A DNA stretch of 64,000 nucleotides from GCA-002712045 sp028112705 (GCA_028112705.1 JAOGYN010000003.1:62001-126000); one strand, 5' to 3'; positions 1 through 8,827 are shown, counted from the stretch's first letter. Numbers and translations: made by a program. Notes: generated from the sequence alone by a model not told the origin.

Positions 1-288
1 GAACAGTTTTTAGGAGAGATAAACACTCTAGTAAACACGACAACCCTTGGGATGTTAGGGTGTGAAAATTTAGATTTATCGCTCTCAAGTATTAATATGG
101 GTACAATAGTGTTAGATTTGGTTTATAATCCTATTAAAACAACTTTACTCCAAAATGCAGAAAAAAAAGGGTGTAAAATAATAAATGGGTTGGGAATGTT
201 GTTACATCAGGCAACACCAGGGTTTAAAGAATGGTTTGGTGTTGAGCCTAAAATTACTAATGAAATAAGAAAAAGAATCTTAATCTAA
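1..288 (+). CDS. aroE: Shikimate dehydrogenase, C-terminal part (cut by window start)
   Basis: The frame is open from base 1, so this is the 3' end of a longer gene. AroE reduces 3-dehydroshikimate to shikimate with NADPH in the chorismate pathway. The visible part starts with residues reading LVNTTTLGMLG, which fits the conserved AroE NATxxGM segment, and continues with VYNPIKTTLL and NGLGMLLHQATPGFKEWFG, the typical C-terminal helices with the GxxMLxxQA motif. Its TAA stop overlaps the ATG of coaE by one base, so the two are translationally linked. The aroE-coaE-dnaQ order is common in Rhodobacterales (family knowledge). Confidence 0.93.
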   Translation, partial: EQFLGEINTLVNTTTLGMLGCENLDLSLSSINMGTIVLDLVYNPIKTTLLQNAEKKGCKIINGLGMLLHQATPGFKEWFGVEPKITNEIRKRILI

Positions 289-902
289 TGAGCTTGAAGC
301 AAACAGTGTTATTGGGGTTAACAGGTTCGATTGGAATGGGAAAATCAACAACTGCTGCTATGTTTTTAAAACGAGGCATTCCTGTTTGGGACGCAGATTC
401 AACAGTGCATAAATTATATGCAAAAAACGGAGCTGCAGTTAAGTTATTTAATCAAGAAATCCCTTCTGCAGTATCAAACGGAGAAGTAAGTAGAGTTGCT
501 TTAAAGAAATTAATTAAAGAAGATATTAATAACTTAAAAAAAATTGAACAAATAATTCACCCGCTTGTGTCAAAAGATAGATTAGCATTTATAGAAAATT
601 CTAAAAAACATAATGCGCCTTTGATTGTATTAGATATCCCATTATTATTTGAAACCGGGTTTTATAAGTTAGTGGATTATATCGCTGTTGTTACAGTAGA
701 TTATACCATGCAAAAACAACGTGTATTAGATAGAGAATCAATGACTGAAGAAATGTTTACTCAAATATTAGATAAACAAGTATCTAATGAAGAAAAGAAA
801 AGAAAAGCAGATTTTATTATACCGACTGAAACAATAGAGGCTGCCGAAAGTAAAGTTCAAGAGATTGTTTTTCAGCTTGAAAGGCAAGTAAGAAATGCGT
901 GA
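288..902 (+). CDS. coaE: Dephospho-CoA kinase
   Basis: Phosphorylates the 3'-hydroxyl of dephospho-CoA, the last step of coenzyme A synthesis, in the cytosol. The 204-residue protein has the usual CoaE length. The Walker A loop GSIGMGKS is at residues 13-20, followed by the substrate region WDADSTVHKLY and the IVLDIPLLFETGF strand with its acidic residue. The ATG is fixed by its one-base overlap with the aroE stop. The 3' end overlaps the dnaQ start by 8 bases, so aroE, coaE and dnaQ form one transcription unit. Confidence 0.96.
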   Translation: MSLKQTVLLGLTGSIGMGKSTTAAMFLKRGIPVWDADSTVHKLYAKNGAAVKLFNQEIPSAVSNGEVSRVALKKLIKEDINNLKKIEQIIHPLVSKDRLAFIENSKKHNAPLIVLDIPLLFETGFYKLVDYIAVVTVDYTMQKQRVLDRESMTEEMFTQILDKQVSNEEKKRKADFIIPTETIEAAESKVQEIVFQLERQVRNA

Positions 903-1594
903 AATAGTTTTAGATACAGAAACAACGGGCCTTGATCCAAAATCTGGTGATAGAATTGTTGAAATTGGTGCAATAGAACTCTTTAACCATATGCCCACAG
1001 GTAAATTCTTTCATGAATATTTAAACCCTGAGAAGAAAATGCCTCAAGAAGCTTTTGCAGTGCATGGCTTGTCTGACGATTTTTTAAAAGGCAAACCATT
1101 TTTTTAGGCAAATAATGGAAAATTTCACAAAATTTATTGGTGAGTCAAAGATGGTTATACATAATGCAGCATTTGATATGAAGTTTTTAAATGCAGAGTT
1201 GTTAAAAGCTGGGGGCAGACCCTATCCATTAGATCAAGCCATTGACACATTAATGATTGCAAGAAAAAAATTTCCAGGGGCGCAAAATTCTTTAGATGCT
1301 TTGTGTAGGCGTTTTAGCATCGATAACAGCGTTAGAGAAAAACATGGGGCCCTTTTAGATTCTGAATTATTATCAGATGTTTACTTAGAGTTAATAGGAG
1401 GGCGGCAGCCAGACTTAATCTTAGAGCAACAACCTAAAGACTTTGATTTGAACAGTCCTGAGAAGCCAAGAGGTTTACAGAGAGAAAGATATACTCAACT
1501 TAAAACCTTAATAACAGAAGAAGAAGAGTTAGCGCATAATAAGTTTGTGGAGGCCCTGGGTGAAGACAGTATTTGGAAAAAACACTACTGTTGA
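895..1594 (+). pseudogene. dnaQ: DNA polymerase III epsilon subunit (3'-5' proofreading exonuclease), frameshifted in this sequence
   Basis: The proofreading subunit of the replicative polymerase, DEDDh family. The first frame (895-1107) carries ExoI, DTETTGLDP, with the metal-binding Asp7 and Glu9, and runs to HGLSDDFLKGKPFF before a TAG. The second frame (from about 1106, first ATG 1115, to 1594) carries ExoII (HNAAFDMKFL) and ExoIII (HGALLDSELL). The frames join at a run of seven T at 1099-1105; removing one T gives KPFFRQIMENF and an uninterrupted protein of about 232 residues, the normal DnaQ length. All catalytic motifs remain, so the gene looks functional apart from one base. Sequence error, slippage at the T run, or a recent mutation are the options; the gene is normally essential or nearly so, which argues against true loss. 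Confidence 0.9.
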
Positions 1595-1597
1595 TTT

Positions 1598-2065
1598 TTA
1601 GTTTAACTTTGGTTCTTTTGAAAGACGATCAACTTCCGCTTTATACATGGCCAAAAAATCAATAGAATCCAAATTAAGTGGTGGATATCCTCCGTCACGA
1701 GTAACATCATGTACAACACGTCTCACAAACGGAAACAACATTCGTGGGCATTCTATCATTAAAAATGGATGCAACTGATCATCAGGAATATTTTCAATTT
1801 TAAATATACCCCCATAATCTAACTCTAGTAAAAAGATATTTTTATTTGTTTTTGTATCTTTGGATTCAACATTAATTTTTATTGAGGAGTTGTATTGGTC
1901 ATCTTGTGTTCTTTTTGAGGCATCTAAATTAATTTTCACTTCAATATTTGGTGTTCCAGTTCCTTGCTTACTTTCTTGCGCCGCAATATTTTCAAACGAA
2001 AGGTCCTTTATAAACTGACCTAAAATCTGCATTTTTGTTGAAACTTCTTGTTTTTTTTCTGACAT
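1598..2065 (-). CDS. secB: Protein-export chaperone SecB
   Basis: Tetrameric cytosolic chaperone that keeps preproteins unfolded and hands them to SecA. At 155 residues it has the normal length, with the characteristic YIKDLSFE-like segment (here FIKDLSFENIAA, near residues 18-29), the central beta-rich part ending FLLELDYGGIF, and the C-terminal FVRRVVHDVTRDGGYPPLNL signature including the CPRMLFPF stretch. It is convergent with dnaQ (three bases between stops) and is followed in gene order by fxsA in the same direction, read from the other side. Confidence 0.95.
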   Translation of the reverse strand: MSEKKQEVSTKMQILGQFIKDLSFENIAAQESKQGTGTPNIEVKINLDASKRTQDDQYNSSIKINVESKDTKTNKNIFLLELDYGGIFKIENIPDDQLHPFLMIECPRMLFPFVRRVVHDVTRDGGYPPLNLDSIDFLAMYKAEVDRLSKEPKLN

Positions 2066-2108
2066 TCTTATTCTCTTCTATTTAGTTTGCATTAGCAGTT
2101 TAAAAAAA

Positions 2109-2558
2109 TTATTTATCTAAATCAGTATAATCTGCATCAATTATATCCTGTTGTGAGGAAGTGCTTTCAGCTTGAGATTCTTGATAGCTTCCAGCATTAA
2201 AATGGACACGGGTTTTAAAATATTTTGTCCCATATTTAATCCACCGTGATCGTGTTGATGGAATTAAAAAAGTTAAGCCAATAAAGTCTGTAAAAAATCC
2301 AGGAGTTAACAACAAAACACCCGCTACTAATATCAGCGCTCCGTTAATTAAGCTGTTTGCAGTGTTTCCCCCGTTTATAAACGAGTTTTGAACATCCTTT
2401 ATAGCATTTAAGCCTTGTGATTTTACTAAACGTGTTCCGATGATAGCGGTCAAAATGACAATTAACATAGTCATCCAAAACCCCAGGAAACCCCCAATTT
2501 GTATAAATAGGGCTATTTCAATAATGGGAACTGCTATAAATAGAACAAATAACCACAT
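2109..2558 (-). CDS. fxsA: FxsA family membrane protein
   Basis: A small inner-membrane protein of the FxsA family, first known in E. coli for relieving F-plasmid exclusion of phage T7; its cellular role is unclear. The 149 residues contain an N-terminal hydrophobic helix (WLFVLFIAVPIIEIALFI), a second one around residues 28-45, and a third around 70-92 with the conserved GxLLLxPGFxTD motif (GVLLLTPGFFTDFIG). The Ser/Gln-rich tail is poorly conserved in the family. It probably shares a promoter region with secB and lies back to back with the Tim44-like gene across a 112-base gap. Confidence 0.9.
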   Translation of the reverse strand: MWLFVLFIAVPIIEIALFIQIGGFLGFWMTMLIVILTAIIGTRLVKSQGLNAIKDVQNSFINGGNTANSLINGALILVAGVLLLTPGFFTDFIGLTFLIPSTRSRWIKYGTKYFKTRVHFNAGSYQESQAESTSSQQDIIDADYTDLDK

Positions 2559-2670
2559 TAGTATTCGTTTTCCTTATTCTTTTTTGAGTTTAGGTGGACT
2601 TAAAACCTCTCCTCTCCTACATAAGTATTAATTAGAAAAATATCTATAACAAATTTTTAAGGTTTAAATA

Positions 2671-3330
2671 ATGAATAATACAATAATACAGCTCCTAGTT
2701 TTGGTAGGAGTGGCATTGTTTTTAATAATTAGGCTAAGAAACGTTTTAGGCACAAGAGACGGTTTTGAGCCAAAGAATGAGAACAACAAAGATGTAAAGT
2801 CAGAGGAAAAAGAAAATTCTGAAACCATAAAGGATGACTTGACTGAGGATATCATAGACTACCTTCCTGGAGACAAAAATAGTGCTGAAGCATTAAAAAA
2901 GATAAAGCAACAGGAGCTAGGGTTTTCTTTAACAGAGTTTATAGGAGGTGCGGCCAGCGCATATGAAATGATCCTGATGGCATTTCAAGCAGGGGATATC
3001 AGATCAGTCGACAACTTATTAGGGGCTGAAGTGAAAAGTAATTTTGAAGCAGCTATAAGTGATAGAAAATTAAAAGGGCTAATAATTGAATCAGACTTTA
3101 TTGGCATGCGTGACACAGCTATAAAAAGTGTGGTTTTTAATGATAAGAAAAGCTCTGCTGAAATTAGTGTCTCATTTTTGGCTGACATAAAGTCTGTTGT
3201 TAAGAATAAAGATGGTGACGTTATAGAGGGTGAAAACACAGAGATTAAAAAGCAATTTGATATTTGGGTGTTTTCAAGAAACGTCGGATCTGAAAGTCCA
3301 AATTGGTTACTGATTGAAACCGGGTCTTAG
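2671..3330 (+). CDS. Tim44/TimA-like domain protein
   Basis: A 219-residue protein with one N-terminal membrane helix (residues 5-21), a charged linker rich in Glu, Lys and Asp (about 30-70), and a C-terminal Tim44-like domain (about 80-219) with the typical FIGGAASAYEMILMAFQAGD entry and the D-x-W-x-F end of the fold. The family includes the mitochondrial import factor Tim44; bacterial members are membrane-anchored and of unsettled function. In Rhodobacterales it usually sits between fxsA and mltA-smr. Here smr follows directly after 16 bases and mltA is absent. Confidence 0.85.
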   Translation: MNNTIIQLLVLVGVALFLIIRLRNVLGTRDGFEPKNENNKDVKSEEKENSETIKDDLTEDIIDYLPGDKNSAEALKKIKQQELGFSLTEFIGGAASAYEMILMAFQAGDIRSVDNLLGAEVKSNFEAAISDRKLKGLIIESDFIGMRDTAIKSVVFNDKKSSAEISVSFLADIKSVVKNKDGDVIEGENTEIKKQFDIWVFSRNVGSESPNWLLIETGS

Positions 3331-3346
3331 ATAAAAAGGGTCACTT

Positions 3347-3928
3347 GTGAAAAAGGGTAGAATACTAAATCTTGACGAGAAAGAGCTATGGAATAAAGTT
3401 TTAGAATCAGTTCAAAAGTCCAAAGAAGGTAATGCTGATAAGACATTAAATGAAGAAAAAAACACAAAAATCTTAAAAAAAGAGACTAGTATAGTTGTTA
3501 ATCCTGTTGTCTGGTCTCCACACCCTATTACTAGTGAAAAAACTGCGATTAATGGTTCGAAAAGTATGGACCAAAAAGCATTAAAAAAATTAAAAAAAGG
3601 AAAGTTCACACCAGAAGCTAAACTGGACCTACATGGACTGACATCTGAACAAGCCCATAGGGTTCTAATGCCCTTTATAATAAATAGTTATAAACAAAAT
3701 AAAAGACTGGTACTAGTAATAACTGGGAAGGGCGAAAAAAACAACGATAACGCATACGGCTCATCAAGTTTAGGGGTTTTAAAAAAGAAAGTTCCTCAGT
3801 GGCTTGGACTACAACCTGTTAATGATTGTATTTTAGATTTTGTAGAAGCACATCAGAAGGATGGGGGCTCAGGGGCCCTATATGTCTATCTGAAAAAAAA
3901 TAAAAAACTTATCCGTAAACACGTTTGA
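3347..3928 (+). CDS. Smr domain protein
   Basis: The 193-residue protein has a disordered charged N-terminus and a C-terminal Smr (small MutS-related) domain with LDLHGLT at residues 93-99 and VLVITGKG near 125, the two signatures of this endonuclease-like fold. Smr proteins nick DNA or RNA; the substrate of this subgroup is not known. The start is GTG at 3347, the only sensible start close behind the Tim44-like gene. The last 20 bases overlap the convergent MFS transporter gene, an example of the tight packing of this genome. Confidence 0.87.
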   Translation: MKKGRILNLDEKELWNKVLESVQKSKEGNADKTLNEEKNTKILKKETSIVVNPVVWSPHPITSEKTAINGSKSMDQKALKKLKKGKFTPEAKLDLHGLTSEQAHRVLMPFIINSYKQNKRLVLVITGKGEKNNDNAYGSSSLGVLKKKVPQWLGLQPVNDCILDFVEAHQKDGGSGALYVYLKKNKKLIRKHV

Positions 3929-5126
3929 TCTTATTTACAGCCACCCAGTTTAAAAAACAGCAAATAATTACAAAAACTGAAATAAAGGGCATTTGTTTTG
4001 AAAAAGGTATTTCATAATCTATCAAAATACCGCTAATAGCTGGACCCAAGGCTGAGCCCAGAACGGAGACGGCCGTTGCCATAGCTTTGATTGAGCCAAG
4101 ATTTTTTGTACCAAAGTTTTCTGCCCAAAATGCGCCTGGAATAGTGGAGTTTGCCCCATGAGTTATTCCAAATAAAGCAAAAGCTACTCCTGCCATAAAA
4201 AGAGAGTCACTTATGCCAAATAAGAAAAATGATACGGCCATTGGAATTTGATAAAGGGAAAGAAGTTTACTTGTGCCGTAGCGATCAATTGCCCAGCCAT
4301 AAAACATCATAGCTAGGATTGTGGAACAAGTATAAACAGGTATTAAAGAGGTAAATTGTAACAGGGACCAGCCTTTAGCTGTTGTTAAGTGGACTTGCTG
4401 AAAAAACAGGGCAGTTCCCCACATTGCAATAGACATTATTGATGGAAAATAAAGCCAAAAAAGCCAATGTGATAAAACCTGATTTCTGGTCCAATGACGA
4501 TTGTCTAAACGCCCTACAGTCTCGGCATTTTCGGAATTCGATTTAGGTGTTCTTTCGACTTTTAATAAATTGATTAGGATTGGAATTGTGATTAGTGAAA
4601 CGATAGCTGCAGCAACCCAAATGGACCGCCAATATAAAAAACTTAGAAAAAAAGCAACGGTCATAGGCAGTATGGCCTCACCAAATGAAAAGCCTAATGT
4701 GGCAATAGCTAATGCTTTTCCCCGTGAAGCGACAAACCACCTCGCCATAGATACAGACCCTATATGGCTTAACATACCTTGTCCTGAAAAGCGGAGCAAA
4801 AATATTAATATAGGTAAGGCCCAAAAAGACGTTACAAACGACATTAAAAAACAAGTAAAAGCCAATATGCAGAGAAATATAACACCTAAAGTTCTTGCTC
4901 TATATTTATCAGTTAAAGCGCCAACCCAAACCATTACAATTGCAGAACATGTTGTGCTTAGCGCATAAACACTACCCCACTGTCCATCAGTAAGAGAAAA
5001 CCCTTCCATTATCTCACCAGCAAACAGAGAGATAAAAAAAGTTTGGCCATAACTTGAAGAGAGAGTTAATAATGCCCCCGCACCAAGCCAGTTTTTGTTT
5101 TTAGTCAGAAAATTTAGAAAAGACAT
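3909..5126 (-). CDS. MFS transporter
   Basis: A 405-residue inner-membrane carrier with about 12 hydrophobic segments and the Major Facilitator loop 2-3 motif (WVGALTDKYRARTLG, near residues 61-75) and its half-repeat (YGWAIDRYGTSKLL, near 270). The substrate cannot be read from the sequence. No transporter-specific neighbour helps: smr is convergent and hslU lies behind it on the same strand across a 48-base gap. It could belong to the hslVU transcript or have its own promoter. Confidence 0.88.
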   Translation of the reverse strand: MSFLNFLTKNKNWLGAGALLTLSSSYGQTFFISLFAGEIMEGFSLTDGQWGSVYALSTTCSAIVMVWVGALTDKYRARTLGVIFLCILAFTCFLMSFVTSFWALPILIFLLRFSGQGMLSHIGSVSMARWFVASRGKALAIATLGFSFGEAILPMTVAFFLSFLYWRSIWVAAAIVSLITIPILINLLKVERTPKSNSENAETVGRLDNRHWTRNQVLSHWLFWLYFPSIMSIAMWGTALFFQQVHLTTAKGWSLLQFTSLIPVYTCSTILAMMFYGWAIDRYGTSKLLSLYQIPMAVSFFLFGISDSLFMAGVAFALFGITHGANSTIPGAFWAENFGTKNLGSIKAMATAVSVLGSALGPAISGILIDYEIPFSKQMPFISVFVIICCFLNWVAVNKIKRVYG

Positions 5127-5174
5127 AAAATCTCAATAAAGTGTTTTTATAATGATTAATGGCTTAAATTATAT

Positions 5175-6486
5175 TTAAAGTACATATCTACTTGTATCAG
5201 AAGCTTTTGCTAAGGCACCAAGGTTTTCTAAAACATATTTTTTATCTACTTTAATTTTTTCATTAACTCTATCTGGAGCTGTATAACTTAGCTCTTCAAA
5301 CACACGTTCGATAACGGTATATAGTCTTCTCGCTCCAATATTTTCTACGGCCTGATTTACCTCAGCTGCTATTTTTGCTATTGCAGCGATGCCACTTTCA
5401 GTAAACTTAACATTAACACCCTCAGTTTCTAGAAGTGCTGAATACTGCCTAGTCAAAGCGTTTTCTGTTTCAGTAAGTATTCTAATAAAATCTGTTTCAG
5501 TAAGAGCCCTGAGCTCTACTCTTATAGGAAGTCTGCCTTGTAATTCTGGCAAAAGGTCAGAAGGCTTAGCTATGTGAAACGCACCAGATGCGATAAATAA
5601 TATATGATCAGTTTTTACAGTACCATATTTTGTAGAGACAGCCGTTCCTTCAATTAAGGGCAATAAGTCTCTTTGAACACCCTCTCTGCTCACATCCGCG
5701 CCTCTAGCATCTGACCTCGCACAAACTTTATCAATTTCATCTAAAAATACAATTCCAGACTGTTCAACTAATTTTATCGCTTTTTGATTAACAGCCTCTT
5801 GGTCTAACATTTTATCAGCTTCTTCACTTACTAATATATCATAACTCTCTGCGACTGTCATTTTTCGGCGTTTTGTATTTTTGCCCATCGCCTTTCCAAA
5901 AATATCGCCAATATTCATCATTCCAACACCACTGCCCTCTGGTTGACCGGGGATATTAAGCATTTGAAGCGGGTTAAAGTTATCAGCTAAATCAAGCTCA
6001 ATTTCTTTATCATCTAAGTCATTATTCCGAAGTTTTTTTCTAAACATTTCTTTAGTATTTTCTCTAGCATCCTTGCCCGCGAGTGCGGTTATTACTCGCT
6101 CCTCAGCGGCCTCTTCAGCCAAGGCTTTTTTTTCTTCTCGCATGTTTTTGCGAACCATAAGAATAGAACTTTCAACTAAGTCTCTTATAATTTGTTCCAC
6201 GTCTCTACCAACGTAACCAACTTCAGTAAATTTAGTGGCTTCGATTTTAATAAAAGGAGCATTTGCTAATTTTGCAAGGCGTCTTGAGATTTCAGTTTTC
6301 CCAACACCAGTAGGCCCAATCATCAATATATTTTTTGGGGTAAACCTCTTCTTTTAATTCTTCAGAGAGTTGGTTTCTTCTCCATCGGCTTCTTAGTGCA
6401 ACTGCAACAGCTCGTTTGGCATCATTTTGGCCAATGATAAATCTATCTAATTCTGAAACAATCTCTCGGGGGGTTAAGTCAGTCAT
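5175..6486 (-). pseudogene. hslU: HslU ATPase subunit of the HslUV protease, frameshifted in this sequence
   Basis: AAA+ unfoldase that feeds proteins to HslV. The upstream frame (6486 to about 6330) encodes the N-terminus, PREIVSELDRFIIGQNDAKRAV, then runs out of frame after VYPK. The downstream frame (5175-6326) starts inside the Walker A region, LMIGPTGVGKTEISRR, and continues through the I domain, Walker B (IVFLDEIDKV) and sensor residues to the typical C-terminus DTSRYVL. Dropping one base from the A6 run at 6331-6336 (or from the adjoining C4) restores PKNILMIGPTGVGKT and a protein of about 436 residues, matching family length. Everything else is intact, so a sequence error or slippage is likelier than real inactivation. 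Confidence 0.92.
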
Positions 6487-7043
6487 CCTTTAATTCTCTC
6501 TATCGTCATATTGCCGTTTGTATAAACACAGATTTCAGATGCAATTTGAATAGCTTCTTTTGCTATTTCTTCAGCAGTTTTGTCAGTTGCCATTAGCGCT
6601 CTGGCGGCGGCTAAAGCATAATTGCCACCAGATCCAATTGCGGCAATATTATTCTCTGGTTCAAGAACATCTCCTGCCCCTGTAATAATAAACAAATCCT
6701 GTCCATCAGTAACAATGATCATTGCCTCCAAATTACGAAGATACTTATCGGTTCGCCAATCTTTAGCTAATTCAACACATGCTCTTAAAAGTTGACCAGG
6801 TGTCGCCTCCAACTTGCTTTCTAACCTCTCCAAAAGAGTAAACGCGTCTGCTGTTGATCCCGCAAACCCACAGACCACATCTTGGCCACCAGGAGATAAG
6901 CGCCGCACTTTTTTTGCTGATCCTTTTATAACGGTTTGACCTAAGCTAACCTGGCCATCACCTGCTACAACTACCTCACCATTTTTACGAACGCCTACGA
7001 TTGTTGTTCCGTGCCAACCGGGGTACTTATTTATTTCATTCAT
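6483..7043 (-). CDS. hslV: HslV peptidase subunit of the HslUV protease
   Basis: Proteasome-beta-like peptidase that forms a double hexamer capped by HslU and degrades misfolded or regulatory proteins. The 186 residues include a 12-residue leader ending GWHG; Thr13, followed by TIVGVRKNGEVVVAGDGQVSLG, is the expected N-terminal nucleophile after leader removal, as in other alphaproteobacterial HslV proteins. The GSGGNYALAAARAL helix is also conserved. The hslV stop overlaps the hslU start by four bases (ATGA), so the pair is co-translated in equal amounts. The 184-base gap upstream, shared with the divergent cysQ, must hold the promoter. Confidence 0.96.
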   Translation of the reverse strand: MNEINKYPGWHGTTIVGVRKNGEVVVAGDGQVSLGQTVIKGSAKKVRRLSPGGQDVVCGFAGSTADAFTLLERLESKLEATPGQLLRACVELAKDWRTDKYLRNLEAMIIVTDGQDLFIITGAGDVLEPENNIAAIGSGGNYALAAARALMATDKTAEEIAKEAIQIASEICVYTNGNMTIERIKG

Positions 7044-7227
7044 TCTTGGTCCTTTTTACGAATATATGGTGGTTGGTTTAATTATAACAACCCTTTTGCT
7101 TTTTTACGATCTATATCGTTTTACTTTGAGAGAATTACTTTTTATTAAACATGTGGGGGTTGTTTTTTATTTAGTCTAAATATTTGTAAGAAACACCCGA
7201 TACGAAGTATAAAGATAGGATTGTTAG

Positions 7228-8025
7228 ATGAACTTAGAAAAAATGACATTAGTTTTTAGACAACTAGCAATCGAAGCCGGAGAAAAAATTCTAAAAATAT
7301 ATAATGAAGATGATTTTTTGATTTCAATAAAAGAAGACAAAAGCCCATTAACCCTGGCTGATAAAATGGCGGATGCACATATATCAAAAGGTTTAGCTTT
7401 AGCGTATCCAGAAGTTCAGTTGATATCTGAAGAAGAAGAGTCTTCACATCAAAGTTACCAGAATGAATTTTTTATTGTAGACCCACTTGATGGAACAAAA
7501 GAGTTTATAAATAGGAATGGTGATTTTACAGTCAACATTGCATATGTAAAAAATGGAAAACCAATTGTTGGGGTGGTTTATGCTCCCGATAAGGAGCGCC
7601 TGTTTTACTCTAATGGTTTAGGCGCCTCATTTGAAGAAAAAGGACCGTTCTTATATAATGTTTTGGGTAATAAAAAACAGATATTTACAAGAGCTGAGGT
7701 TCGAAAAGAACTATCGATAGTGGCGTCAAAGTCACATCGAAACAAAGAAACTGAAAATTATATTAAGAACTATTGTGTGAGGGATATTAAAAGTGCGGGA
7801 TCGTCTTTAAAGTTTTGTTTGATTGCTACTGGTGAGGCTGACCTATATCCACGCCTTGGAAGAACAATGGAGTGGGACACTGCTGCGGGGCATGCTGTAT
7901 TGCTTGGAGCTGGGGGTATGGTTGTGAGGCTTGAAGATCATAAAGAGCTTACTTATGGTAAGTCTTTGTATGAAAACCCGTTTTTTATTGCGCATGCGCC
8001 AAATGTCGATTTGTGGAGAGGTTAA
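7228..8025 (+). CDS. cysQ: 3'(2'),5'-bisphosphate nucleotidase
   Basis: Removes the 3'-phosphate from 3'-phosphoadenosine 5'-phosphate, a by-product of sulfate assimilation. The 265-residue protein belongs to the inositol monophosphatase superfamily: metal-binding SEEEE near 68-71, DPLDGTKEF at 85-93, and WDTAAGHAVLLGAGG near 215-229. The RNGDFTVNIAYV segment after DPLDGTKEF distinguishes CysQ from plain inositol phosphatases. Its TAA is directly followed by the coding sequence of kdsB in the same frame, so the two are co-transcribed. A second member of the superfamily lies at 23152. Confidence 0.9.
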   Translation: MNLEKMTLVFRQLAIEAGEKILKIYNEDDFLISIKEDKSPLTLADKMADAHISKGLALAYPEVQLISEEEESSHQSYQNEFFIVDPLDGTKEFINRNGDFTVNIAYVKNGKPIVGVVYAPDKERLFYSNGLGASFEEKGPFLYNVLGNKKQIFTRAEVRKELSIVASKSHRNKETENYIKNYCVRDIKSAGSSLKFCLIATGEADLYPRLGRTMEWDTAAGHAVLLGAGGMVVRLEDHKELTYGKSLYENPFFIAHAPNVDLWRG

Positions 8026-8826
8026 CTGTCAACAATTATAATAATCCCAGCTAGATATGATTCAAAGCGATTTCCTGGAAAACCCTTAGTGCGATTAAAA
8101 GGGGCGAATGGAGAAAAAAAAACATTAATCCAACGATCATGGGAAGCTGCAAAAAGAGTTAAGGGCGTCGATAGAATAATAGTGTCAACAGATGATGATA
8201 GAATAAAAAATGTAGCAAATACATTTGGTGCAGAAGTTATGATGACTTCCACATCATGCTTAAATGGAACTGAAAGATGTGCTGAAACGTGTTCAAAACT
8301 CAAAGAGCAATATGATATTGTAGTTAATTTACAAGGGGATGCTCCGTTAACACCTTATTGGTTTGTTGAGGATTTAATAAATGAATTGGAAAGAAACCCA
8401 AGTGCAGAAGTTGTCACACCAGTTTTACGATGTGACTCTGATGGACACAGAATGTTTATGGAAGACAGAAAAGCAGATCGTGTGGGGGGAACAACAGCTG
8501 TTTTTACCACAAAAAACAAAGCACTGTATTTTTCGAAGGAAGTTATACCATATACGGCAAAAATATATAAAAAAGATGAGTTATGTCCAGTCTTTCATCA
8601 CGTAGGTGTCTATGCTTATCGATCAACAGTTTTGAATGAATACTTAAATCTTTCGGAAGGCCAGTTAGAGATTTTAGAAGGCTTGGAGCAGTTAAGGTTT
8701 ATAGAAAACGATAAGGACGTCTATTGTGTTGAGGTAGATGGAAAGAGCCAAAGTTTTTGGGAGTTAAATAACCCTGAGGATGTGAGCCGAATTGAATCTA
8801 AATTACTAGAAAACAACATCGATTAA
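8026..8826 (+). CDS. kdsB: 3-deoxy-manno-octulosonate cytidylyltransferase, apparent CTG start
   Basis: Activates KDO with CTP for attachment to lipid A. The essential N-terminal CTP-binding motif IIIIPARYDSKRFPGKPL is encoded from 8035 on, but the first ATG in frame is at 8089, inside the gene. Between the cysQ stop (8023-8025) and the motif the only plausible initiator is CTG at 8026, with GGAG at 8015-8018 seven bases before it. Starting there gives 266 residues, near the usual KdsB length. Other conserved parts are DRIIVSTDDDRI, VVNLQGDAPL and the EQLRFIENDKDVYCVEVD end. It is convergent with ptsN (one base apart) and works with kdsD at 11356. Confidence 0.9.
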   Translation: MSTIIIIPARYDSKRFPGKPLVRLKGANGEKKTLIQRSWEAAKRVKGVDRIIVSTDDDRIKNVANTFGAEVMMTSTSCLNGTERCAETCSKLKEQYDIVVNLQGDAPLTPYWFVEDLINELERNPSAEVVTPVLRCDSDGHRMFMEDRKADRVGGTTAVFTTKNKALYFSKEVIPYTAKIYKKDELCPVFHHVGVYAYRSTVLNEYLNLSEGQLEILEGLEQLRFIENDKDVYCVEVDGKSQSFWELNNPEDVSRIESKLLENNID

Positions 8827-8827
8827 A

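Noticed and set aside
4501..4968. 155-residue frame opposite the MFS transporter
   Set aside because: Antisense shadow of a membrane protein; its composition follows from the complementary codons, and no ribosome binding site or family pattern is present.
7044..7227. Heat-shock (sigma-32) promoter before hslV
   Set aside because: AT-rich gap with CTCAAAG-like and CCCCAC stretches, but not in the right order and spacing to claim a promoter.
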